DNA from: Capra hircus
Lineage: Eukaryota > Chordata > Mammalia > Artiodactyla > Bovidae
NCBI RefSeq assembly: GCF_001704415.2
Contig: NC_030823.1
Coordinates: 74,648,458-74,712,457 of the forward strand
Direction: 5' to 3'
Length of the DNA stretch: 64,000 bases
This document shows, piece by piece, positions 12,301 to 24,300 of the stretch; the first letter of the stretch is position 1, and each line of letters starts with the position of its first letter. The translations under genes were made by a program, and so were the position numbers. The notes under the pieces were generated by a model. It made no database searches. It was not told the DNA's origin and saw nothing but the letters and a program-made list of their open reading frames with translations.

Positions 12301-15300
12301 ACTTGCCAAATAAATAAGCTACAAGGACATATTGTACAACACAGGGGATATAGCCGATACTTTATAAAAGCTATAAATGGAGTATAGCCTTTCTAAATTA
12401 TGAATCATTATGCTGAACAGCTGAAACTTATATAACATTGTAAATCAACTATACCTCAATTAAAAAAAAAAAGACAAGTTTTATGTAAAAGTAGGATAGT
12501 TACATCTGCTGGAACAATAAGCACAGTAATAAGCACAGGAGCACACTGCGTATCTTTCTTAAGCTTTCCATGAATAGACTCATTTAAGGCTCACGAGGGC
12601 TCTATGGGGCAGGTACTATTTAACATTTCCAGTTCATGGAAGAAACTGGGGCAGACACAGCAAGAGACTGGGTTAGCTTCACACGACAACTACGTCATGA
12701 GCACCACAGGCACTGACCTAGGGGCTAAGAATACTATAACAGCAAGTGGCAGCCTAAGACAGACGTGACCTCCACTGGGCGTGAGGCCTGCTCGTGAGGT
12801 GGAGAGAAGAGACAGCAGGCACAAATAGCGATAGGGCTGTAGCGGTGGGGGGAAAGCTGGGGAATGGTGGAGGGTTGCAGAACGAGACGGCAGTGGAGAG
12901 AGAGGCCTTTTACACCGGTTTCTCTGGAAGGTGAAGTTGGAACAGAGACAGGAATGAGGACGGGACACCCTCTGCACACAGCGGGGGGAGCACACGACGG
13001 AGGCAGAGCCACCCACCATCTCTGTACAGGTGAGGGACACTCGGGTGCCTGTACTCGGCTGCGATGTCAGGATTCCAAAGCAGGCGGTTCAGAATGAACA
13101 TCGCCAGCCCCGTGACGTCACTGTTGTCTTCCAGAGGCACCAGTTCTCCGTATATTGTCTGAAAAGAAATCCAAGCCCAAGTCAGGGCTGTGCTCTCTCT
13201 TCGGGGCACAGGGATGCAGAGAGGAGGGACAGACGACGCTGGTCTAGGAACTGGCGAGGTTCTGATTCCTTTGGGAGAGATGGGGATGTTCGACCGGGCT
13301 CTTTGGGCTGAACATGTATGTTTTCTGCAATTTTTAGTGCACTCTTCACAGTGAAGAAGAGATGAAAGTTCAGGACTAAGATAAGTTCTTAAAAATTATA
13401 TGACAAGTGATATTTATATTGCAATTTTTTCTTTTAAGAACTATCAAATGTAGGCCTCTTGTTCAAATTTAATGACAACTGTTGGAGAAGGCAATGGCAC
13501 CCCACTCCAGTACTCTTGCCTGGAAAATCCCATGGGCAGAGGAGCCTGGTAGGCTGCAGTCCATGGGGTCGCATGACTGAGCGACTTCACTTTCACTTTT
13601 CACTTTCCTGCATTGGAGAAGGAAATGGCAACCCACTCCAGTGTTCTTGGCTGGAGAATCCCAGGGACGGGGGAGCCTGGTGGGCTTCCGTCTATGGGGT
13701 CGCACAGAGTCGGACACGACTGAAGCGACCTAGCAGCAGCAGCAGCAGCAGTCCTGTTAGTGGGCTTCCTAGGTGGCGCTAGTGGTAAAGAACCCACGTG
13801 CCAGTGCAGGAGACATGGGAGACTCAGGTTCAATCCCTGGGTCGGGAAGCTCCCCTGGAGGAGGGCATGGCACCCCACTCCAGTATTCTTGCCTGGAGAA
13901 TGCCATGGACAGAGGAGCCTGGCGAGCTACAGTCCATGGGGTTGCAAAGAGTCGGACACGACTGAAGCAACTTAGCGCACATGAACGCACGTCCTTCAAG
14001 TGTATCATGAAGGTGCAACACACACCTAAATAATTCTAAATGCTTTAGTAGTTAACAAATGGAAAACCATCTGTAAACCATCTGAGACAATAACTGGGGA
14101 TGTTCTGATCTGTGTATAATCAAGGATTAAAATATGTCATTAATTTAACATCAATGTGATTGTTAATGATTTTTAAAGCAATTAGAAAAAACTAAAAACA
14201 TCAAATTGTATTTTATAACTTTATATCAATAAAACTAGAGAAAAGCATAAAAATATTAATATCTGCCAAAATAGAGACACTTTGTCTTTATTTCCTTTAT
14301 TTTTTTGGCATGTGATGCTTTCTTAAGATCCTCAAAGGTCATGCCCCCTAACAGAATTCTAAGGTGTGATGGTAGAATGTTTTGTTTATAATTATTCATT
14401 CACCTTTCCCTTTAGAAGTCCCCTTTCCCACCAAATGGCATAGATTTGCTGTATCTATCGTGAAAGAACAAATATTTCTGCCTCATCTGTGCCTGGACAG
14501 GTAATGCACTTTGGGTAGAACTATGGATGCAGTGATGCCCACTACATCTAAGAGGAAGTTTCAAAAGGCACTGAATGTTTCTAACTCTCCCACGTTCTAC
14601 CTCTGCCACAAAAGAGCTATGCCCCAAATAGACAGGGCCCACTCTACCATCCTGTGCCACCAGGGAAGCCCTAGACAGGTCTCCTTTAATTGAGGCTCTG
14701 GAACTCTTTGATATGTGAAGCATAGCCAGTTGACATGTAATTTTCTGATTAACTTTTCTTTGAAAGAAATGAGAAGTTGAATTTCAAATCATTGAAATAA
14801 GAATTAAAGCAAGAAATCTTAGCAAGTTCATTGTCTAGTTGGGTGACCACAGTGGGATTATCATTCATTCTCTCTACACCTCAATTTTCTAATAACTAGC
14901 CAGATAAGTGTAAAGATTCCTTTTTAGTACAAAAGATTTTTCTATTCAAAAACTTAGAAAAAATTGAAGAATGGGATATCCCACATGACAAAGGTAAAAA
15001 CCCTAAACAAGCTACAGGAGTTCACCAGTAAAAGACTAAAAGAAATGGAAACACTGAGGGCTGGAATAAAAGGACATTTTTAACAGCCAACTCCTAGTGG
15101 CTTTCTAATTCAGTTAGTTTTATCATTCTAAATATTACTGAACCATATACCATGTGAAAAACTCAAATTCTGATGTTTCCATGAGTAGTGTTCCATCTAA
15201 ATGTTTCTGGTGACTTCAGACTGGTGTGGATTCCAATCCTGGCCCTTCACAGGCATCCGGCAGGTCACTTACCATCTCAGTTTCTGATCAGTGAAGTTGG

Positions 15301-18300
15301 AATAACAATAAATACTTCACTGGATTTTATAGAGATCTAAATTAGAAAATATATTTAATGTGTTTTAAACAACCTAGTATTATCATTGGTAAATGCTCAG
15401 AAAGGAGTTAACTATACTTGTTATTACATCTGGTACCAAATATTACACATATATGAAACTAACGGGAAAACTGCTATGTAACAAAACGGCAGTGATATAG
15501 AATGACAGTCTATTAAGAGCATTTATGAAGGGACCTTAAATTTCATACTGAGATATTAAGTAATCAAATAATTTGATAACTGAAACCATCATTTTATTAA
15601 AGAATCTTCTAAAAGTATATATATCTTTTTTCAAAAACTGAAAGGTGTACTTACCTCTAGGCCGATTCGTAGCCACAAAGGATTATATGACAATAGCCAA
15701 TTCAGGACTTTCTGCCGTTCTCCTGAAACGCATATGAAACACAAGTAAGCTCAGACCACTAATCAAATACGAGACAGTGAATACAGTTTCATGGAGAGAA
15801 ATCAGAGACCAAAAAGGAACATCACATATATGAAATATGTTAAAGTGTACTTCCACTCTTTTATATATGTACATGATCTTGTTTAAGTTTGTGAACTTTT
15901 AGGTAGCAAAGTGAAACCACGTATATATTTGACTCTGAAAAAAAATTTCTAGAGTGTTTTTAAAGAATTAATCTCAAGATTTCCATAATCTTCTTACCCA
16001 CATCTTTCCAGAGGTGCCTGTCTTTCCGAACAATTAACCGCCGAGCTTCGATTTCAATTTCAAGCTTTTTCATAGCCTTAACCATTTTTTCAGAAGTAAA
16101 TAAGCGGCATGCGGCACGACGCAACCTGTTCAACCTGCACCGAGCTGTGTAAGCTCTGAGAGACACCTCGTCCTTGGTAGGAGCTTTCGGGACACTTATT
16201 TTACGTTGACTCTCTACTCCCAGAAGAAGAGTGGAAGCATTTACTGGGTCAAAATGAAAGAAAGGATATTTCTGGTTAAACGATATGTGCATACACTTTA
16301 AAATCTAGCAATAAATGCAGCTGAAGGAGGCCAAGACAGAATCTATTCCCTGTGCCTTCTAGCCTGCTCCTCTCCTTCCCACCTCAAACTGAAGGTGTCA
16401 TCCTTCACTCAGAAGCTTAGGCGGTCCTATGCTGCTGCTGCTGCTAAGTTGCTTCAGTCATGCCCAACTCTGTGTGACCCCATAGACAGCAGCCCACCAG
16501 GATCCCTGATCCCTGAGATTTTCCAGGCAAGAGTACTGGAGTGGGGTGGCATTGCCTTCTCCAAGGCTGTCCTATAGTCGCAACCAATTGACTGTACCTG
16601 CAAACTGTATCCCAAATCTAACCATTTCTTATAACCACTGTCATCCAGGTTCCAACATGATCTCCTCTAACCCAGACTCATGAGAGAGCCTCCTAGCTGG
16701 CTTCTCTGCTTCCATACACTTTATCAAAAGATAAGCTCCTAAAGGATGGGATTTGTTGGGATACACATATCCATGGCTGATTCATGCTGATGTATGACAG
16801 AAACCAACACAATACTAAAAGCAATTATCTTTCAATTTTAAAAATAAATTTAAAAAGAATAATCATTAATAAAGTAATGGAAAACATCAAAAAGGTAAAA
16901 AGTCAATATGCTTGAATACATTTTTTAAAAAGTTATATTTCTCTATTCCAAAGAGAAATAGAAATAATATTTAAAAATAAATTAATAAAGGTTTAAAAAA
17001 AGAATGTGATTTGTTAAAGTCAAATTTTGAAATGCAATTTGAATTTTCATAGAGCACATCTTCTCTCAAAGATGTTTTGTTTACTTTTGGAGAAAAAGCA
17101 AAGTACCTAATCAAAGGCAGAATTCCTATACACACTTCTCTAACAAATGCAGACCAGTGTCTGCTGGAACACTACAGCAAGAGGGAAATCGTCCACCTTA
17201 AAGTCAGCCTGTGTGATGCCTGGGCAAGTTAAGTATTTTAAAGGGGTTTTCCTTATCTGGAGTTGAACTTATCTCTGTAACTTTAATGGGAGAGTAGCCC
17301 AAGTGAATCTTCCTTGTCTCAGGAGAAAATCCTTTAAATATTTGAAGAACACCATGTTTCCATCACATTCCATACTTTGAGTTTTTCTCTTTTCCAGAAC
17401 TACAGTGAAATATTTTAAAAATTCCTCATATCCGCTGGTTTTTAGACCTCTCATCATTATATACTTGGCCACAAACATCTTAAACAGGGTCCAGTAGAGA
17501 CAATATCCCTAACAGGCCATACAAGACAAAATGATCCACCAGGACATCCCACTTTATTGATGCAGCTAAGACTGGACTGTGTTTCTAGGAAGCCATGTCT
17601 CACTGTTAATGCAGACTGAATCTGTCTAACAATAAAACCCATTCACTGGAAAGGCTGGAAATCACACTGGCTGATGAGCAAAAAAAGAAGTTCAGGACTT
17701 ACAGCACAAAATTCTCTCACCTGCACAATAATGAGCATTTGTGTTAAAGACCTAGTGTGCTGTGCCACTAACTACACTATGATACACTTGTGAAAGTGAA
17801 GTCACTTCAGTAGTGTTCGACTCTGCGACCCTACGTAGCCTGCTAGGCTCCTTTGTCCGTGGGACTTTCCAGGCAAGAATACTGGAGTGGGCTGCCATTT
17901 CCTTCTCCAGAGGATCTTCCCAATCCAGAGATTGAACCTAGGTCTCCCACCTTACGGGCAGACTCTTTACCATCTGAGCGACCAGGGAAACCCAATAAAT
18001 CTGTACAACTAAAGAATGAAAAAATCATGTTAAAAGTGACCCGTTAAAAAAAGGATTATCTAATTTAAACGTTAACTTCATGTTTACCTTCAGAAATATT
18101 TGTTTTTACAGTGAAGTCGTCAGGAGTTAATATAAAATTTAGCCACCAAGTGAAGCCCTGTTCCTGCTTCTCCTTCCAGCGTTCATCATAAAATATGTTT
18201 TTTGCAGCAAACGGCATTGGATGTCTAGGTATACCTAGGAATACAGTTAGGTTAAGGCATAAACACTTTTCCTTTAAATTACTATACAATCTATAGCAAT

Positions 18301-21300
18301 AGACGATCGTCAGCAAGATCACCTTTAAGACACTGAACGATGTTTGCTTTCCTACTTCCTGCTGGAAGGAGCTGAAAGCATTGGGGTGTGCTGTGCTGTG
18401 CTCCGTCACTCAGTCATGTCCAACTCTCTATGACCCCGTGTACTGTCGCCTGCCAGACTCCTCTGTCCATAGAATTCTCCAGGCAAGAATAGTGGAGTGG
18501 GTTGCCCTCCTCCAGGAGATCTTCCCAACCCAGGGATCAAACCCAGGTCTCCTGCATTGCAGGCAGATTCTTTACCATTTGAGTCACCAGGGAAGCCCAA
18601 GAATACCGGACAGTTAACCTATCCCGTCTCCAGGGAATCTTCCTGACCCAGGAATCGAACTGGGGTCTCCTGCATTGTAGGCAGATTTGCTACCAGCTGA
18701 GTTCCTAGGGAAGCCCATTTGGGGGTATAAAATGTAGTAAAAGTAAAAGAGAAAAAGTAAGGCAGTACCTCCTGGTTATTTAGAAATCCCAAGAAAAGTG
18801 AATCAACTTCATTGAACTCTGAGAAAATATCCTAATTGTTATTGGGACACATACTTTAACAATTCTTCAAGCTTTTATTCCATTAAAAAAATCAATTCAT
18901 TTCCATCTGAAATGCGATTAATGCTTCATTCAGTGTCAGTTTTTCAGAGACTTTAAAGATATTAAACACTTGCCTGCTTTTAGCGCTTTTATGAAGGTCA
19001 AGTTAGACTGAGCCACAGGAACAAAGGGTCTTGTCCTTTTGTTTGTTTTAGAAGTAGGAGTTCTGTATCCTAGTGAATCTACAATCGTGAGAAAAAGAAT
19101 AGCATTTTAAAAGTAAAATAAACTCTGCAAATGAACTGCTATCAACTTAAAATTTGCACTCTCCAAAATCATATCCATTTAGCAGATGCTGAGTAACCAC
19201 TATGTGCCAGGATATGAACTTGGGTAAATAAAACCTATCTGTCTGAAAGTTACAGACCAGAAACTACAAAGTATTTTGTGTCGACAGAGGCCATGACTGA
19301 GATTGAACCAGCTCACTGTGTGTGTGTGTGCGCCTGTGTGTGTGTGTATATATACAGCTAGGTGCTGAGAATGCAGAATGGAGAGATGCAGTTCCAGCCC
19401 TCAGGATGTTCTGGGTCCAGAACAGAGGAGTAGAAAGACTCACAGTACATTACATCAGAAGTATATGAGGAGCCTGGGACAAGGGGAGGCACCTGAAAGG
19501 CAGGACAGCCTCCTGGAGGAAGCATCCCTGAGCTGACCCTGCAGTGGACGTGACATACCAGGAACAGGGCCTCTGACTGAACTGCGAGGTGGCACCTGGA
19601 GCCAAGAACACAGACAAGAAAACCAAGACAAAAAAGAGGTTGGAAGAGGAAGAAAGGAATTAAAAAATATGAAAAATGACAGTGATGGCTAGTAGTTGAA
19701 TACTTGCACCAGGCACTCTCAAAGTCTTGTAATTTAGGTTACTGATGTAGTCAGCACCAGAAATCTATCAGAAGTGCACCATCATCTATGTTTTATGGAG
19801 CTTAGAGCAACTATGCTACTTGGTCAAGGTCATGCATGCTAGTAGGTAGCTGAGCTACACAATATGGCTCCAGAGCTTGCACTGTAACTCAGTTCCAAGT
19901 ACCTGGTGGGCCAGTGAAGGATTAAGGTCCATGCAGTCACACTGTCACATGTATTTCAGAAGATGGAATGGACAGTGGACTGGAGTCAAGACTAGAGACG
20001 GAAGTGAAAAGGAAGCAATCCCAGGGGCCTAAGTCAGGTATGATGAGAATTTAAAGGAACACAGCAGCGGTGGAGACAAAACCAGAGAAGAGCTGTTTTC
20101 ATAGCAGAACTTGTAACAGGGCTTAAGGTCAACTGACTAGGCAAGGGATAGAGAATAAGAACCCTGATAGGTTTCCAGGCCTCACCCGGTGATGAAGTAG
20201 ACGGTGGGTGGTACCTACAGGAGGTAGACAGTGGGGGTATATACAGGAGGTAGATGGTAAGTGGTACCTACAGGAGGTAGATGGTGGTGGCGGGGCGGGG
20301 TGGGTGCCTACAGGGAAAGTACAGGAAAGTCACAGAGGAAAACAGCCTGTCCTAACGCAGTTCACTCCCTCAAAGGTGGGTTTCACACCAGCTTGTGCTG
20401 CTGTTCCATACAGACCATGAGCTAATATTAATAATAAAGCCAGAGGCGGGAAAGCTAAGGCCCAGGGCAGAACCCAGCCCACAGCTGTTTGTGTACAATC
20501 TGCAAGCCAAGAAGTTTTCACATTTATGAACACTAGTTAAAAACAAAATAGACCTCCAAACAGTTTTATTTCATGACACATGAAGCCAATATGAAATTCA
20601 GATCTCGGTGTCCATAAATAAAGCCTTCTTGGCACGGAGTCACAGCCGCTCATGTCCACACTGTCTGGCTATTTCCCTGTTGGCATTGGCAGGGCCCAGT
20701 GGTTGTGACAGACGTCACATGAGCTGCCAAACCTGGATATTTACTATCTGGACCTTCACAGAAAAAGTGCTCAGCTTTGACTTAGAAGAATTGCAAATCC
20801 ATGCCAATTGTCAAAATAAGGAATATGACCACATTGTTACATAATATCTATTAGATTATAAGTTTCTTTCCATCTTAACGTACTTAAAAATATGAGTTCC
20901 TTGTTCTGAAGGCTTGCACAAGCCAGTCCCTCCGCCTACAACCATTTTGTTCTGTGGGAGACTTCCTTGGAAATGTCTCACGGCTTCTGGTCATTCCCAT
21001 AAAGCCAAGTAAAGTGCCCCCACTTCTGCGCTTTCATGATTCCCTGGGCATAGCTCCAAGGACGGGGAGCAGCTGAGGACAGTAATGATGTCTTTTCTCC
21101 CAGTATCCACAGAGCCTAGAACAATGCATAGCACACAGCAGGTAACTTATCAGAGTTGAATAAATTCACCTCGAAAAACTGACTTCTTTCTCTGCAGACA
21201 TTGCAGGGTCTTGCACGTCACTATAAGAACCTGGCTTCCAGTGAGATGAAAGGCCATCGGGGGTATCGAAATGGAGCATGTTAGAATCTAACTGATGACT

Positions 21301-24300
21301 ATTTTAAAAGCATTGCCCTGGCAGCTAAGTGGAAAACAGACTCCAGAGAAGGCAAGGGTGAAGGCAAGATCCAACAGGGGACCTGCAGAGACATAGGCTC
21401 GGATGGGGCCGTCAGTGATGGTAAGAAATTGACCCGGTTCTGAATGTACTTGGAAAGAAGACAGGATTTGTTGATGGACTGAATTTAGAATCAGGCAGAC
21501 TGTCTGAATTTATAGAGAAAGGGTAGGAGAGAAACACACTTAGGGACACCCCAAGGTGTGGGGCCTGAGATGAGAGGAGATCATAACAGAAGTGTGTTGG
21601 ACTGACACACCAGGGAGAGACGTCACAGGACTGGGGATGGCAAAGGGCTGCTTTTAGACAAATTAAAGACGCTCACTAGGCAGTCAAGTGGAAATAAAAG
21701 ACGTTGGATAAACGAGCCTACAGATGAGAGGTCCATCCTAAAGATGTAAAGCTGGAAGGCCTCCATGCAGAACTGAAAGCTGTGAGATGGCCTGAAAGCA
21801 CTAAGGGAATGAGCAAAAGTGTGAAAAAGTTTCAATGGTTGAGTCAAATTTAGAGGCTGGAGTGACAGACACAGAGGATCCCCCAGGGAGGCGGGGAAAG
21901 AACCAGGAGGAAGTGGGAGTGGCAGGGTAAAGGGGTCCCAGAGAGAGAGGTTGCCTAATAGTTCAAGATGAAGACTGAGAAATAATCTCTGGATTCAGTG
22001 TGGAGGTGTTGATGACCTTGACAAAACAAGATTTTACTAGAGTCATCAAAATCTGGTTGAAGTGACTTCAACAAAGAGGAGAACTAGAAACAGCTAATAA
22101 AAGCATCTTTCAAAGTGATTATTTTTGTTTACATTAAAAAGCACCTTTTAATTCAAGCATAATGTTTACATGGAAAAGTATACAGAATCAGCGAACTATC
22201 ACAAAATGAACACGTAGGTTCTTTCAAGGAGTGTTGCTTACAAGAAAGCAGAAAGATGCTGGGTGTGAATGGATATGTGGTATCAATGAGAAGTCTTTGT
22301 TTTTTGGGGAGATGGAGGTAAGAACAGCATTTTGTGCATGAATCAGAAATGACCCGATAGGGAGTAAAACCCTGGAGACGTGGGGAAAGGCAGCTGCTAA
22401 AACATCGACCGTGTAGACGGCTGGGGTCTTTACTGTTACTGTAAAGAGCCTGCCTCACTGGCGCACAGACCTCTCAGCCTGTCACAGGATGGGAGGCAGC
22501 AGGGGAAGGGAACACAGCAGGTGATGGATGCTGTGGAACTTTCCGCAGCACCTCTGCGTCCTCAGTGAGATAGGAAGCAGGCTGTCGGCTTAGGTGAGGA
22601 CCAGAGCACCAGCTCCTGAGCCCCCTACCTGGGGGAACCCCAGCCTGACCACTTATTCCCCGTGATTTCAGGCAAAGACTCAGCTTCTGGATGTGGAGGT
22701 TTCCTGACTTGAGCGTGTGCGCATGGCAACGTCTACTCAGTCTGACTGCTGTAGGTATGAGAGGAGCTATCAGCAAGGCACTCACAGCGGGGGCTGCGGG
22801 AAATGCAGGCAGTAAACACTGGTTGCTTGTCCTCAGAGGGGGAAGGAGGTGCTCGAGGTTTCAGGACCAAAAGGGAGGGGGGCAGTAGTCTGCAGCAGAG
22901 AGATAGTCAACAAAGCAGGACGACAGAACCGAGAAGAGTTGCGTGCTTCCAGGAGATGAGCGGTCACGGTCCAGCAAGGTGCAGGCACAGAGCTGGCCTG
23001 GGAACTGGAATGTGCCAGGCAAGCACGAAGACGGAACAAGGGGTTACGATGAGCCGTGAAGGCCAAGCCAAGTGAGAAAATGATGACAGGTCAGAGGTGA
23101 GGGCTGGGGAAATGGAGGCAGATTCATTGGCTTTTAGCGAAAACGCAGAAATCCCAGTGAGGGAGATGCTCTAAGAGTGTGGCTTAAGGAGGCTAGAACT
23201 CACAGGCCAGGGTACTGGAAGGATCTCCTTCAAGGATCTTGAAATCATAAAGACGCATCATAAAGTAGAGGTTTTAGAGAAGGTCTTATGAGCCAAATGT
23301 AAAAATTCTCAGCCATCTCTCCCTGTAACAAGGAGAACTCAAGGTGGGGTGGTATGGAAATGAGCTTCAAGTTGTCTGTGGCCTCTTCGCTTTCTTGTCA
23401 TCTGTTTCCGGGAAGAAAGGAGAAGCAGCAGTCTGGAAGCAGGTATGAGACAGTGCGTGATCCACGGTCCCAGGAGGTTCTGGGTCAGAGGAGCAGGAGA
23501 GAAGGCGTGTTCTCAGGAGAGGGCCAGGTCAGGGCGGGAACAGGAGGAGGGTGCATTCAGCAAAGACAGATGGGAAGGAAGGCGGTGAGTCCAGAGCACA
23601 TGGGCACTGCAGAGAGCTGGGGAGATGCAGAAGGTGGTTCCAACCGGGGAGTGTACAAAGAGAAGTGAGCTCAAGTACTCGGGTGTGACATTTCCTGTCA
23701 GTCCTGGAATCCCTTAAAATTATCTGTTTCGTAGCCTGTGTGGTTAGTTTTCCTGCCTGGACCCTGACTGGCATCTGAGGCAGTCTGGCATTAGTCCTGA
23801 CAGTTTTTGAGGCAGACAGGGGTGGGATGGGTGAGGGGTAGGGAAGGAATGGTAAGGTTCCTCCTAAAGGAAAGAGGAGCTCGGGGGCCTTGTCTTCATC
23901 CCTGAATAAGGGCCAAGTAAAGGCTAAGGAAAATGAGGTCCCTGGGGGAAGGCCCCCTCTGCGTCCCCTGAGACAGTGTGATGGGGGCCAGGTGTGCACG
24001 GGGCCCTCACTCTGGGGCCTGGACTAAGGGGAGGCATGCTCAGTACTTCCCCGGGTACAACACTTGCAGGGGAACAAAGCACTCTGTCGGCAAGACAAGC
24101 ACGGAGGGGCTTCCCTGGCGGGCCAGTGACTGAGACTCCGTGTTCCCAGTGCAGGGGCCCAGGATTGATCTCTGGTAGGGGAACTAGATCCCACTTGCCA
24201 CAACTAAGAGTTTGCGTGCCATGTGTCCAGAGAAAGACATGATCCAAAAGGATACCTGCAGCCCAGTGCTCACTGAGGCAGGTTACAGTAGCCAGGACAT

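Noticed and set aside
13764..13790. CTCF-like word in a Bov-tA head (GGTGGCGCTAGTGG)
   Set aside because: Only partial agreement with the CTCF core, and present as ordinary SINE sequence; not strong enough to call.
23529..24247. 156- and 107-codon minus-strand frames in ASPM intron 3
   Set aside because: Low-complexity Pro/Ser/Leu-rich chance translations of GC-richer intron DNA; one overlaps a CHR SINE. No family resemblance.
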